From: Anaerolineales bacterium UBA3940 | Lineage (GTDB): Bacteria > Chloroflexota > Anaerolineae > Aggregatilineales > UBA3940 | Length of the DNA stretch: 25,332 bases | Direction of reading: 5' to 3' | Assembly: GCA_002385675.1 (NCBI GenBank) | Contig: DGDY01000126.1 | Location: 1-25,332 of the forward strand | In this document: piece after piece, positions 8,253 through 16,390 of the stretch | Numbering within the stretch: position 1 is the stretch's first letter | Layout of the letters: each line of letters starts with the position of its first letter | Position numbers and translations under genes: made by a program | The notes under the pieces: model-generated | The model's database searches: none | The model's input: the letters and a program-made list of their open reading frames with translations, nothing else | What the model was told of the DNA's origin: nothing

Positions 8253-8278
8253 AAACGGGGGCCACACGGCCCCCGTTT
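8253..8278. terminator. Bidirectional intrinsic terminator between convergent operons
   Basis: AAACGGGGGCC (8253-8263) and GGCCCCCGTTT (8268-8278) form a perfect 11-bp stem with an ACAC loop. It is flanked by A-rich sequence on the left and by GATTT on the right. It lies 34 bases after the phosphatase stop and 25 bases after the stop of the facing gene, so it probably serves both strands. Confidence 0.9.
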
Positions 8279-8302
8279 GATTTCCTACCAACCAACGGCA
8301 GG

Positions 8303-9919
8303 CTAGCTGCCGTCCTCCGCCTCGCCGGTATCCTCGGGCGTCTGGGTGCCCTCGAATTCGGCGGCGTTGGGGTTGGCCTCGTCCACCACGTCCATCAGAT
8401 CGGCGTAGCCCTGGCGGGGTACGTTGATCATGTCCGGGTTGAAGTAGTTGAACGTCGCAATAGACATCCCTTCCATCAGCGGGAAGGCAGTCGTCGCGAG
8501 CCAGGCGACGTCATCCCACAGGAACATCACCATGATGTAGTCGCCGCCGGGGCTGAACACGATACCCGCATCGGAGATCGTGTCGGTGGTGTAGCCATGC
8601 TTATGTGCGACTTCCACATCCGCCGGGACGCCTGCCATGATCAGCTTGCCGTACTCGTTATCGGACATCACGTCCAGCATGATCTGGCACTCTTCCTGGG
8701 TGATCTCGCCGGGGTAGGCTGCAATGAGCCCGCCACCGCCGTAGGTCGCGCACTGGTAGATCATGTCGAGCATCATGGTTGCGTCCTCGGCGGTCGTCTG
8801 CATGTACGGGTCCGGCAGGGTGTTGACGCAGGCCCCGCTCTGAGCCGCCTCGCGGGCGGGTGTGCTGTAATACTCAGGCGGATCCTCGTCATCGTAAGGC
8901 GAGACCATGAAGGTGTTGACCAGCCCCAGCTTGCGCATGGAGTTGTTAAAGACCTGCGTGCCCGCGCGCATATTGCCGCCGCCGATGTCCCGCAGCATGA
9001 AGTTCGCGTTGAGGTTGCTGGATTCCGTCAGCGTGGCGACGATCACGTCCATCTCATAGGGGTAGATGTCGACCAGCCAGCGGAAATACTCCATCGTGAG
9101 CGGGATCTTCATCGTGCTCAGGCCCGCATAGGCGATGTCGCACTCCAGGTAGTTAGGCTCGCCCTGGGACAGATCAACGTCGAGACGCATTTCCTCGCCC
9201 GTCGACAGGTCCACCACGTAGACGGAGGCCACCCCCCTGAACTCCTCGCTGCGCAGGTACTCAACGAGCAGATTTTTCAACGTATCGAGGCCCGGTCGCT
9301 CGACCTCCGTCTCATTCGTCTTGAACTCGACGGTCCGGTCGACCGGCTTCATCAGCGCCTCGCGGAGCGATTCGACCGCGGCCTCCTGGTCGAGGGTGTA
9401 ACCGGCCTGCCCGCTAATGAAGGAGAGCGTGTCGAGGCGCGCCCCCGCCGCCGAGGCCGGGTTGTCATAGCGTGCGGCGACGTCCGCCACCCAGTTCCTC
9501 AGCAACTCCTCCGAGTACGAAGCATCCAGTTCCACGTGCTTGGCTTCGGGAGGACGGCGCCACAGATAGTCCCAGAAGCCGGACCAGAAGGTGTCGTCGG
9601 TGCTGGCGCGGGCCAGCATGGCCTCGGAGTTCACCTGAAAGCCGACCGCGCTGGGGCTCAGGCGGATTTCCTGATCCAGAAAGCGGATGGAGATATCCGA
9701 GCCGTAGACCTGCTCAAGGTAAGCCTTTGCCTCCTCACGAGACAGGCCACTGACCGGCACGCCGCCCAGCACCAGCCCCTGCGGAAGCTGCTGGCGCTCC
9801 CGGCTGTAGCCGCTAAGTTCGCGCACGAACAAAATCGTCGCGCCCAGGATGAGCACGAGCCCGAGCACTTCGAGCACCGGAAATCCGCCGCGACGCTGGG
9901 CGGATGGTGAATTGATCAT
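8303..9919 (-). CDS. Membrane-anchored serine beta-lactamase-fold protein with YoaR-like peptidoglycan-binding region
   Basis: This 538-residue extracytoplasmic protein has an N-terminal anchor (about 14-33), a region resembling the YoaR/PG_binding_4 domain (about 46-200, LGGVPVSGLSREEAKAYL onward) and a class A beta-lactamase-like domain (about 215-470). The serine-enzyme triad motifs are recognisable: S268-T-M-K271 (SxxK), S300-S-N302 (SxN) and K440-H-G442 in place of KTG. I do not see the ExxLN omega-loop glutamate that class A beta-lactamases use for deacylation, so resistance is not implied. A cell-wall hydrolase, transpeptidase-like or peptidoglycan-binding role fits better. The tail (515-538) is acidic and Thr/Glu-rich. 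The start codon overlaps the Nudix stop by 4 bases (ATGA), so the two are co-translated. Specific function is unknown. Confidence 0.82.
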   Translation of the reverse strand: MINSPSAQRRGGFPVLEVLGLVLILGATILFVRELSGYSRERQQLPQGLVLGGVPVSGLSREEAKAYLEQVYGSDISIRFLDQEIRLSPSAVGFQVNSEAMLARASTDDTFWSGFWDYLWRRPPEAKHVELDASYSEELLRNWVADVAARYDNPASAAGARLDTLSFISGQAGYTLDQEAAVESLREALMKPVDRTVEFKTNETEVERPGLDTLKNLLVEYLRSEEFRGVASVYVVDLSTGEEMRLDVDLSQGEPNYLECDIAYAGLSTMKIPLTMEYFRWLVDIYPYEMDVIVATLTESSNLNANFMLRDIGGGNMRAGTQVFNNSMRKLGLVNTFMVSPYDDEDPPEYYSTPAREAAQSGACVNTLPDPYMQTTAEDATMMLDMIYQCATYGGGGLIAAYPGEITQEECQIMLDVMSDNEYGKLIMAGVPADVEVAHKHGYTTDTISDAGIVFSPGGDYIMVMFLWDDVAWLATTAFPLMEGMSIATFNYFNPDMINVPRQGYADLMDVVDEANPNAAEFEGTQTPEDTGEAEDGS

Positions 9920-10422
9920 AGGCTCTTTCCCTCACTCACGCGCTGGTTGCAGGCTGCCCGCACCGCCGCACGGTGAAACGGTGGCATGGGGGGCAGTGCA
10001 TTAAGAGGCGTCCAGCGATACTCCAGAAGTTCTGAGCTGAGGCGCTGCACCTCGTTCTCGGCGCGGCAGCGGTACGCAATGTCGAGATGGGCTTTGTATC
10101 TGCCCCGGTCTATGAGGATGGGCTCCAGTACGGCGACGCGCAGGCCCAACTCCTCGTAAAGCTCGCGTTTGAGCGCCTCATCGGGCAGTTCATGGCGCTC
10201 CATCCAGCCGCCGGGCAGGCCCCACCGATCCGGCGCGTGGAAGACATGCTCGACGAGCAGCACTTCACCCTGCTCGTTCAGCACAACGCCTACCACGCCA
10301 GCCGTGAAGCGAGCGCGCGTCCAGCGAAGGAGCCTGAGCCCCATTGACACCATCCACGGCGCCCGCTGGAGCACGTCGGACAGCCTGCGTTTCAGGCTAC
10401 TGCTGCGACCGTTACGACCCAT
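9916..10422 (-). CDS. Nudix hydrolase
   Basis: This 168-residue Nudix enzyme hydrolyses a nucleoside diphosphate linked to another moiety. A complete Nudix box runs from G72 to L94 (GWMERHE, then REL, YEE, LGL), matching GX5EX7REUXEEXGU with metal ligands E87, E90 and E91. I chose the ATG at 10422. A longer upstream reading would run through the stop of the preceding beta-propeller gene and has no homology. An N-terminal basic stretch (MGRNGRSSSLKRRLSDVLQR) precedes the fold. The substrate cannot be told: mutT-like, ADP-ribose and sugar-nucleotide pyrophosphatases share the box. Its TGA overlaps the next ATG by four bases. A promoter-like pair lies 67-96 bases upstream. Confidence 0.9.
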   Translation of the reverse strand: MGRNGRSSSLKRRLSDVLQRAPWMVSMGLRLLRWTRARFTAGVVGVVLNEQGEVLLVEHVFHAPDRWGLPGGWMERHELPDEALKRELYEELGLRVAVLEPILIDRGRYKAHLDIAYRCRAENEVQRLSSELLEYRWTPLNALPPMPPFHRAAVRAACNQRVSEGKSL

Positions 10423-10457
10423 TGCCACCGCGCTACTATGCCAGCACTGTACAGAAA

Positions 10458-10484
10458 CTGACCACCGTGCGAGCAGGTGGTCAG
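10458..10484. repeat. Perfect 9-bp inverted repeat upstream of the Nudix gene
   Basis: CTGACCACC (10458-10466) and GGTGGTCAG (10476-10484) pair exactly around a 9-base loop. On the minus strand TTTCTGT follows, a weak T-tract. It may be a modest terminator of the beta-propeller gene or a hairpin at the 5' end of the Nudix mRNA. Confidence 0.55.
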
Positions 10485-10488
10485 CAGA

Positions 10489-10518
10489 ACTATACCAACT
10501 TGTGCCCCGGCCTGCCAA
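10489..10518 (-). promoter_or_regulatory. Possible promoter of the Nudix gene
   Basis: On the minus strand TTGGCA (10513-10518) and TATAGT (10489-10494) are separated by 18 bases. Transcription would start near 10482, about 60 bases before the Nudix ATG and close to the inverted repeat. The -35 partly overlaps the intergenic space just after the beta-propeller stop side. Confidence 0.5.
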
Positions 10519-10532
10519 CATCGTCTGCGCCG

Positions 10533-11954
10533 CTACTCGCCGAAGGAAAAGACGCCAAGCTCGCCGTCCATCACCTTGATCGGTGGTGACTGTGGCTGTT
10601 CCGTGTCGACGAGGTAGACGATATTGCGGTTCGTCTGGTGTTCGTAGTCGGCGTAGACGATGTAGCGGCTGTCCGGCGACCATACACTGTGGCTCCGCTC
10701 GTACTGCGCGAAGTACTTGAACATGTACCACTGGCTCGCTGTGGGCAGGAAGCGGGCGAGCATCACCGCCTCGCCGGTTTCGACGTCAATGACCGACCAC
10801 TGGAATTCGAAGTCGAGCGGGTTTTTACCCTGGCGGGCGAGGCGTGCACGCACGGAAGCCGAACCCGCCATCGGCATGGGTTCGAGCGCGGGCACGAGCG
10901 AGACGACCGCGATCTTTGTGCCGTCCGGCGACCAGAAGAAGGCGACGACATCCTCAACCGCATCCAGCACGCGCCGGCCTGTGCCATCCGCCTCAACGAC
11001 AATGACGGGCGCGAGCGGGTCGCCGCCATGCGTGTAGGCGATGCGCTGGCCATCCGGCGACCAGCCGAAGAAGGCGTAGCCCGCGTAGCGCTCGCCGAGC
11101 GGGGTGATGATGTCGCCGTCGATCACGGCAAGCTCGTTCGCGCCGTCGCTGCGTGCCGCGACCAGGAAGCGGCTATCGACCGGCGGCCAGGCAGGCGTCA
11201 TGAAGCGGCCTGGCTGTGTGTCGAGCCTGCGCACGATCTCGTCTGCATCCACATTGTAGACTACCAGTTCCGCATCGTGACGGAACCACAGCATCTCGCT
11301 GCCGTCCGGTGACCATGAGTAGTAGAACGGCGCGGCTCGCCCGACGACCCGATCCTCCGCGATGATATTCCCGTCCTCGCCCAAGGTGACGAGGTGCAAC
11401 GCAAGCTGGTTTTGATCGTTGACGAGGTAGGCGAAGCGGCTGCACGGCTCACTGTCAGCACACGAGACCGGCGACCACGCGCCGTATACGTAGATCGCAT
11501 CGTCGATGCTCAGAAGCGTCTGGGGTGGGGTAACCCCCGGCTTCTCGGCGAGGAGGTCAAAATGGACGTCGCTGGGGTTCTGTGCTTCGATGCGTACATA
11601 GGACAGCCAGCCGGATGGGGACCAGGAAGGGTGGTTGTATATAATCGTCGCGCCGTCGTCCAGAGAGCCGGCATCCACCGTAACGGCCTGCGGAGGGCGA
11701 CCCCTCTCCACGAGGTAGAGGTTGCCGTCGTCCGCGAGAACAGCCAGGTGACCCGGTGCTGGGAAACCCGGCTGAATGCCGGATTCGGCGGCAGGAGCTT
11801 CGACCACACCGCTGACTTCAGGGGTTGGGGCGTCAGGGGCAGCCGCCCCGATGCGATCTGCCAGGGGCGCACAGGCGGTGGCGGCCAACCCGGCAACCAG
11901 AAGCAGGAACAGGGGCCAACGTCGCGCCGCTCGGTTGTTCATAGTGCGCACCAT
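10533..11954 (-). CDS. Lipoprotein with TolB/WD40-like beta-propeller repeats
   Basis: This 473-residue exported protein has a signal peptide (about 9-27, FLLLVAGLAATA) followed by Cys28 in a lipobox-like ATAC context, so lipid anchoring is likely. A Pro/Ala-rich spacer (29-68) leads to a beta-propeller with repeated W-S-P-D-G-type motifs: WSPSGWLSY, WSPDGSEMLWF, WSPDGQRIAY, WSPDGTKIAVV and WSPDSRYIVYA, with degenerate copies between (WSPVSC and WPPVDSRF). Such PD40/TolB-like repeats form interaction platforms, and no enzymatic motif is visible. A start four codons later (ATG at 11942) is equally plausible, and neither has a clear Shine-Dalgarno site. The gene stands 110 bases upstream of the Nudix gene, and a candidate minus-strand promoter lies at 11996-12023. 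Function is unknown. Confidence 0.82.
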   Translation of the reverse strand: MVRTMNNRAARRWPLFLLLVAGLAATACAPLADRIGAAAPDAPTPEVSGVVEAPAAESGIQPGFPAPGHLAVLADDGNLYLVERGRPPQAVTVDAGSLDDGATIIYNHPSWSPSGWLSYVRIEAQNPSDVHFDLLAEKPGVTPPQTLLSIDDAIYVYGAWSPVSCADSEPCSRFAYLVNDQNQLALHLVTLGEDGNIIAEDRVVGRAAPFYYSWSPDGSEMLWFRHDAELVVYNVDADEIVRRLDTQPGRFMTPAWPPVDSRFLVAARSDGANELAVIDGDIITPLGERYAGYAFFGWSPDGQRIAYTHGGDPLAPVIVVEADGTGRRVLDAVEDVVAFFWSPDGTKIAVVSLVPALEPMPMAGSASVRARLARQGKNPLDFEFQWSVIDVETGEAVMLARFLPTASQWYMFKYFAQYERSHSVWSPDSRYIVYADYEHQTNRNIVYLVDTEQPQSPPIKVMDGELGVFSFGE

Positions 11955-11983
11955 TCTACCAGGCCCACGTAAGTTCTCGACAA

Positions 11984-12014
11984 TTGCACCTTAATTCTAT
12001 ACATTTGGTATAGT
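11984..12014 (+). promoter_or_regulatory. Possible promoter of the SCP2 gene
   Basis: TTGCAC (11984-11989) and TATAGT (12009-12014) are separated by 19 bases, longer than the usual 17. Transcription would start near 12021, about 60 bases before the SCP2 ATG. The -10 lies in the sequence TTGGTATAGT, which also occurs on the minus strand at the candidate Nudix promoter. Confidence 0.45.
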
Positions 12015-12023
12015 GCGCTTCAA
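11996..12023 (-). promoter_or_regulatory. Possible promoter of the beta-propeller lipoprotein gene
   Basis: On the minus strand TTGAAG (12018-12023) and TATAGA (11996-12001) are 16 bases apart. This candidate overlaps the plus-strand SCP2 promoter, so the two divergent genes may compete for RNA polymerase. Confidence 0.45.
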
Positions 12024-12081
12024 CGCACCTCGGAACCAACCACTTTATTGACCTCGTTCGTAACAAGGAGAAACTCGAATC

Positions 12082-12411
12082 ATGGCGGATAGTGTGCAGG
12101 AGCTCTTTACCGAACTCCCGAAGCGTTTTGACCCTGAAGCCTGGGGTTCACAGGATGCGACGCTTGCATTCAAGGTGACAGGGGCCCAGGGCGGGGAGTG
12201 GGTCGCCGACATCCGCAACCGTGAGCTGGAGGTCCGGGAGGGGACGGCGGAGGATGCCAATATGACGCTCATCGCGGAGGACAAGGACCTGCTCGCGATG
12301 ATCAACGGGGAACTCAACCCGGTGACGGCCTTCATGCAGGGCAAGGTCAAGATCCAGGGCGACATGTCTCTGGCGATGAAGCTCCAGAACCTGCTCAGCG
12401 AGATGCGTTAG
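12082..12411 (+). CDS. Stand-alone SCP2 sterol-carrier-like protein
   Basis: This 109-residue single SCP2-domain protein would be small, cytosolic and hydrophobic-ligand-binding. The N-terminal helix (VQELFTELPKRFDPEAW), the strand region VTGAQGGEWVADI and the C-terminal segment ELNPVTAFMQGKVKIQGDMSLAMKLQNLL are typical of the family. The G-K-[VL]-K-[IV]-x-G-D block is its best signature. The family binds lipids or other hydrophobic molecules, and the ligand in bacteria is usually unknown. AAGGAG (12065-12070) lies 11 bases before the ATG. The gene is transcribed alone between a divergent lipoprotein gene and a strong terminator. Its length is normal for the stand-alone form. Confidence 0.9.
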   Translation: MADSVQELFTELPKRFDPEAWGSQDATLAFKVTGAQGGEWVADIRNRELEVREGTAEDANMTLIAEDKDLLAMINGELNPVTAFMQGKVKIQGDMSLAMKLQNLLSEMR

Positions 12412-12430
12412 CCTCTATTGCAGACGAATC

Positions 12431-12459
12431 AAAAGGCCCGCCAATTTGGCGGGCCTTTT
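12431..12459. terminator. Bidirectional intrinsic terminator between SCP2 gene and tRNA-Pro
   Basis: AAAAGGCCCGCCA (12431-12443) and TGGCGGGCCTTTT (12447-12459) form a perfect 13-bp stem with an ATT loop. T-runs occur on both strands, and it lies between convergent SCP2 and tRNA-Pro transcripts. Confidence 0.95.
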
Positions 12460-12467
12460 GCGCTCGA

Positions 12468-12545
12468 TGGTCGGGGCGGACGGATTTGAACCGTCGACCT
12501 CTACAACCCCATTGTAGCGCGCTATCCAAGCTGCGCCACGCCCCG
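12468..12545 (-). tRNA. tRNA-Pro (anticodon GGG), CCA encoded
   Basis: Read on the minus strand, the acceptor stem CGGGGCG pairs with CGCCCCG, followed by A and an encoded CCA. The D-arm is GCGC-loop-GCGC. The anticodon arm is CTACA, loop ATGGGGT, TGTAG, giving anticodon GGG after the conserved T33. The T-arm is GACGG, TTCAAAT, CCGTC. All four stems are complete. Confidence 0.97.
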
Positions 12546-12555
12546 AGCGACCCGT

Positions 12556-12584
12556 AGTGTACCATAACCGGAGGCGGATGCCAA
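12556..12584 (-). promoter_or_regulatory. Promoter of tRNA-Pro
   Basis: On the minus strand TTGGCA (12579-12584) and TACACT (12556-12561) are 17 bases apart, placing the transcription start only a few bases before the tRNA 5' end. It lies in the 55-base gap after the O-antigen-ligase-like gene. Confidence 0.65.
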
Positions 12585-12600
12585 CTTTTTCCGGCGGTTC

Positions 12601-14085
12601 CTAAAGGGATTTTTCGTCCAATGGCTGGGCAAACCCGGCCTCTGCCTCCGCCCGGCGCGCGATGGATGCTGTTGCCAGCGTCAGCCCGACAAACGTCCAC
12701 AGAATGGTAACTGCCGGGTGGAAGCCGATATTGAAGAAGTAGTGGTCAAACAGCCCGTTGACCAGCGCGCCGACAAGCCCCGCTGTCAGCCCTAGCAGGA
12801 TCGGGTCCAGGTCCTCGTGCAGTTTCACCGCATACCGCGCCGACCAGGCCATTGCGAACACGGCCAGCATCAGCACCAGGAAGGCCGAAAGCCCCAGCAG
12901 CCCCATGTTCGAGGCGATGGTCAGGTAGACGTTAGCGACGCCGAGGTAGATATCGACATCGGGCGTGCCGGTGAAGCCGACGCCCAGCAGCGGGTAGCGC
13001 GACACGAGCGTCAGAGCGTCGCGGTACTCGCCGAAGCGCATCTGCGTGGCGAGGTCTGCGCCCTGGAAGCCCTCGACAAGCCGCTGCACATAGAACTGCG
13101 TCCACGGTAGCACGAGGATCAGCGCCGCGATCACGATCAGCAAGAGCAGCAGTCTGGGATAGCGCAGCGCGGCGATGAACACCAGTGCCGCCGCGAAGGC
13201 CAGCATCGAGCCGCGGGAGAAGGTCAGCACGAGTGCGAGGACGAGCACGCCGAGCATGGCCAGCGCGTAGCTCCGCTTGCCGACGAGCGGCTTCTCTGCC
13301 ATGGCCTGAGGTGCCATCAGCGCCGCCGCCATCACCAGGAAGCCGCCGAGCGAGTTGGGGTTGGCCCACAGGCCGATCGCACGCTCAGGCAGATCCGGGT
13401 TGGCCTCGACGTACTGGATAATGCCGCTATCCGGGTAGCCGATCACGGCGAGGCGGGCGAGCATATTCTCGGTCAGCGAGTCAGGTAGCAGCCACAGCAC
13501 CACGGCAGCCAGGCCGCCCATCGCTCCTGCGACCAGCAGGACGCGGATCACCATCTTGAGGTCGTCGGTGGTGCGCAGCACATCGACCAGCACCATCGCA
13601 AAGGTGATGCTCAGGAGCATCTCGGCGAACTGCCGCAGGATGGTTGGGGTGAGCGGTGCGTTGGCCAGCCCGGCAACAAAGCTGAGCAGGCCCAGCAGCA
13701 TGAACATCACGATCAGCGCGTGCACGGGCGTCACGATCAGCCGCCGCCGGTACCCGGTCATCCATTCGCCAATGTACAGGAAGAAGAACGCTCCCATGGC
13801 GATGTCAAGGAAGGTGGGCGTCAGGATGATTTCAAACGGGAGCGTGGCGTAAGGCAGCAGGGCGATAATCAGCACGATGCTGATCATCGCGTTGCGCACC
13901 CCCGCGAACATCCACACGCCGCCCGCCAGCGCGATCAGCACGCCGAGCGTGTAGATCGGCCCGATGAACGCCAGCGAGACGCCGATCAGCGCGCTCACCA
14001 CCGCCAGCGCGCTTCCCAATACGAGCGCGACGACGCGCCGGTCGGCGTTCGCGAGGAAGTCCTGTATCGGATGCTCGCCAATCAT
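12601..14085 (-). CDS. O-antigen ligase/polymerase-like polytopic membrane protein
   Basis: This 494-residue integral membrane protein has about ten or more hydrophobic segments from residue 18 to the C-terminus. It resembles the WaaL/Wzy (O-antigen ligase) superfamily. A long extracytoplasmic loop before the last third carries the typical R-x-x-x-[YW]-x-x-A-x-x-L...PLLGVGF pattern (RFGEYRDALTLVSRYPLLGVGF), followed by a membrane segment with GLLGL. These proteins join lipid-linked glycans to an acceptor or polymerise them on the outer face of the membrane. The ATG overlaps the YfhO-like stop by 4 bases (ATGA), and it is the last gene of the glycan operon. Ligase and polymerase roles cannot be separated from sequence alone. 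Confidence 0.82.
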   Translation of the reverse strand: MIGEHPIQDFLANADRRVVALVLGSALAVVSALIGVSLAFIGPIYTLGVLIALAGGVWMFAGVRNAMISIVLIIALLPYATLPFEIILTPTFLDIAMGAFFFLYIGEWMTGYRRRLIVTPVHALIVMFMLLGLLSFVAGLANAPLTPTILRQFAEMLLSITFAMVLVDVLRTTDDLKMVIRVLLVAGAMGGLAAVVLWLLPDSLTENMLARLAVIGYPDSGIIQYVEANPDLPERAIGLWANPNSLGGFLVMAAALMAPQAMAEKPLVGKRSYALAMLGVLVLALVLTFSRGSMLAFAAALVFIAALRYPRLLLLLIVIAALILVLPWTQFYVQRLVEGFQGADLATQMRFGEYRDALTLVSRYPLLGVGFTGTPDVDIYLGVANVYLTIASNMGLLGLSAFLVLMLAVFAMAWSARYAVKLHEDLDPILLGLTAGLVGALVNGLFDHYFFNIGFHPAVTILWTFVGLTLATASIARRAEAEAGFAQPLDEKSL

Positions 14086-16343
14086 GACTGCTGCCTGCTC
14101 CTCATGCTCAAACGATTCCCGGCAATCATACCCGATGCGAGCAAAGCCAGGCTAATCAGGCTGAGCACAACGCCGACCTGGAAGCTCAACGGGCGGTAGA
14201 CGAGCGTGACCTCGTGCTGGCCTGCGGTCAGCGGGAGGGCGCGCAACCCGGCGTTCGCCCGCCAGATTGTTGCCTCGTTCCCGTCCACGGTCGCTTGCCA
14301 GCCCGGGTAGTACATCTCGCTCAGGACGAGGACACCATCGGCGGGGGTGTCCACCGACAGCACGAGCCGCTCCGGCTCGTACACCTCGACGGTGACCTGC
14401 GCATCCTCCGGGGCCTCGGCGGGGAAGTCCAGGGTAGGCGCGCGGTCGAGAATGACGGTCGTGCGGACGTCAAAACCGGGGTCGGCCAGCCAGGCCAGCG
14501 CCTGCGCGTCGTCCTCCGCGAGGCTGACGTAGTAGGTCATCCACGCGCGCGGGAGCGGGTTCTCCAGCCGGTGCAGGTAGACAGGCTGCACACCGCTCTC
14601 GTCACGGGCGATGATCGTGCTGGGGCGTTCCAGCTCGCGCCAGTCGGTGAAGACGTACTTCACGTTCAGCAGTTCGTACAGACGGTAGTCGGGCAGCAGG
14701 CGCTCGTAGCTCTCATGTGCGCTCAACTCGAGTGGGCTGATGCCGCGTATGTCCTCCACGCCGAGCAGCGTGCCGTAGTTGCCGTGTGCCAGCCCGACAC
14801 GCCCGTCAATGCGGAACGGCTCCTCCTCATCCGGCAGGCTCGGTAGCAGAGTGCGGTGGTAGAGCAGCCGCTCGTTGGCGGGGATCGGCTCCCAGTTCGT
14901 GTTGGCGCTCGTGCTGAACAGGTCGAACACGACGAGCGCAAGGAGGGCCGCCCCCCACCACGCGCGGTGGGCGTGGCCTGCCATCCGCCCGACCAGCAGC
15001 CACACGGCTGTCGCCAGGCCGCCGAGCAGGAACAGGCCGTTGATCAGCGCGATGGGCTCCGGCTGGTCAACGAAGCGCGAGATGATAAACGCCTCGACGG
15101 CTGCGGCCCAGGCCAGCGCGGCGGCAATCGCCAGCACTCGTGCTAGTGGCTTCACGCGCAGCCCGGACCTGCGCAGCGCCACGACACCCAGCCCGCTCAG
15201 GATGGCGATGCCGTGCGCCACAACGTAGGCGGCGCGCTCCTGCCCCCGGAACCACGACGCGCCGGGCGCAAACAGGTACACGATGCGATACAGAATGGTC
15301 GCTCCGCCGAAGCTCAGCACGAGCGCCACCAGCACGACGACCGCCCAGAAGTACGCGCCACGTTCCCGCCGCCACACTGCGACGCCTGCCAGCGCGAGCG
15401 CCGCCACGCCGCTGTACAGCGGCGACCACAGCGTTACGACGTTAGGTAGCACCAGCACGACCAGGTCGCGGAAGGGGAAGCCACCGGAGAGCGCATCGAT
15501 GCCCATTTCCGAGCGGATGGTCAGCCGCATGTACTCCAGCCCCGGCACGATCTGTACGGCGGCAAGCCCGAAGCCGAGCGCGACCACACCCGCAATGCCC
15601 AGCCCCATGGGCAGCCAGCCGATGCCTGCGCCGACCGCGCGGTAGATGCCGTAGGCAATGAGCACGTACAGGAAGAACAGCGTGGTTTGCGGATGCCCGG
15701 CGAGCAGGCTGAGGCCAAGCGCCAGCCCGCTGACCGCCAGCCAGCGCAGGTTCCAGCCGCCCGGCTGCTCGCTGGCGCGGGTGAGGCCAAGCAGCGCGAG
15801 CGGGAGCCAGACCCCGGCTTCGAGGATGGCAAGCTGGAGCGGCGGGTAGCCAGTCTGGTAGCCGCCGAAGGTCAGCGTCAGCGCGCTGACCAGCCCGGCG
15901 AGGTACGACGCTGTGAGCCGCCGCACGAACAGGTACATCAACACCGCGCCGATCCAGTAGTGGAGCAGCGCCTCCGCCTGGAGCGTGGCGTAGGTGAAAC
16001 CGCCGGTGAACTGGCTGGCGGCGATGGTCAGCAGGCGCGGCGGGTAGAACACCGCCGCCTGTGTATCGGCGAGGAACGGATGCCCGGCCATGTTGTAGGG
16101 GTTCCACAGAGGGATCTCCCCGGCGAGCAGGCGGCGGGCCTGGTAGATGGCAAAGGTCAGGAACTGCCCGGAGAAGTCGCCCTCCGGGTAGGAAACCTGG
16201 TTGGCCGGGTTAGGCGTCAGCGCTCGCCAGAAGAACAGCGCCCACAGCAGCGTCAGCAGCAGCACGGCGGCGAGGTCGGCGCGGAGGGGCCGGGCCAGCA
16301 GCCAGTTTTGAGCCTCATGGAGCAGTTTACGCAGCCGGTTCAT
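14082..16343 (-). CDS. YfhO-like multi-spanning membrane protein with extracytoplasmic C-terminal domain
   Basis: This 753-residue GT-C-fold-like protein of the YfhO family has many membrane segments from about residue 23 to 470. A soluble domain follows (about 485-715) with a last membrane segment near 725-742. Features typical of the family are the acidic first loop YPEGDFSGQF (D56, Q60), a LPRAWMTYYV stretch in the soluble part and a late beta-rich GWQATVDGNEATIWRANAG segment. B. subtilis YfhO is implicated in glycosylating lipoteichoic acid from lipid-linked sugars. By analogy this protein may transfer a polyprenyl-linked sugar outside the cell, but the substrate is not known. It lies in the glycan operon and overlaps the next start by 4 bases. 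Confidence 0.85.
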   Translation of the reverse strand: MNRLRKLLHEAQNWLLARPLRADLAAVLLLTLLWALFFWRALTPNPANQVSYPEGDFSGQFLTFAIYQARRLLAGEIPLWNPYNMAGHPFLADTQAAVFYPPRLLTIAASQFTGGFTYATLQAEALLHYWIGAVLMYLFVRRLTASYLAGLVSALTLTFGGYQTGYPPLQLAILEAGVWLPLALLGLTRASEQPGGWNLRWLAVSGLALGLSLLAGHPQTTLFFLYVLIAYGIYRAVGAGIGWLPMGLGIAGVVALGFGLAAVQIVPGLEYMRLTIRSEMGIDALSGGFPFRDLVVLVLPNVVTLWSPLYSGVAALALAGVAVWRRERGAYFWAVVVLVALVLSFGGATILYRIVYLFAPGASWFRGQERAAYVVAHGIAILSGLGVVALRRSGLRVKPLARVLAIAAALAWAAAVEAFIISRFVDQPEPIALINGLFLLGGLATAVWLLVGRMAGHAHRAWWGAALLALVVFDLFSTSANTNWEPIPANERLLYHRTLLPSLPDEEEPFRIDGRVGLAHGNYGTLLGVEDIRGISPLELSAHESYERLLPDYRLYELLNVKYVFTDWRELERPSTIIARDESGVQPVYLHRLENPLPRAWMTYYVSLAEDDAQALAWLADPGFDVRTTVILDRAPTLDFPAEAPEDAQVTVEVYEPERLVLSVDTPADGVLVLSEMYYPGWQATVDGNEATIWRANAGLRALPLTAGQHEVTLVYRPLSFQVGVVLSLISLALLASGMIAGNRLSMRSRQQS

Positions 16344-16390
16344 GTGTCACTTCACCGGATGCTGCCGGGTTGGCGGATGATGATAAGGAG

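Noticed and set aside
7071..8291. 406-codon minus-strand open frame opposite the phosphatase domain
   Set aside because: It is a shadow frame over the PP2C domain, with no motifs, and it crosses the intrinsic terminator.
8186..9910. 574-codon plus-strand open frame opposite the beta-lactamase-fold gene
   Set aside because: It is antisense to a gene with clear motifs, has a His/Arg/Val-rich composition typical of GC-rich shadow frames, has no recognisable domain, and runs through the terminator at 8253-8278.
8303..9919. Antibiotic-resistance beta-lactamase
   Set aside because: The fold motifs are present, but the deacylation glutamate motif is not seen, and the protein carries a wall-binding region and a membrane anchor.
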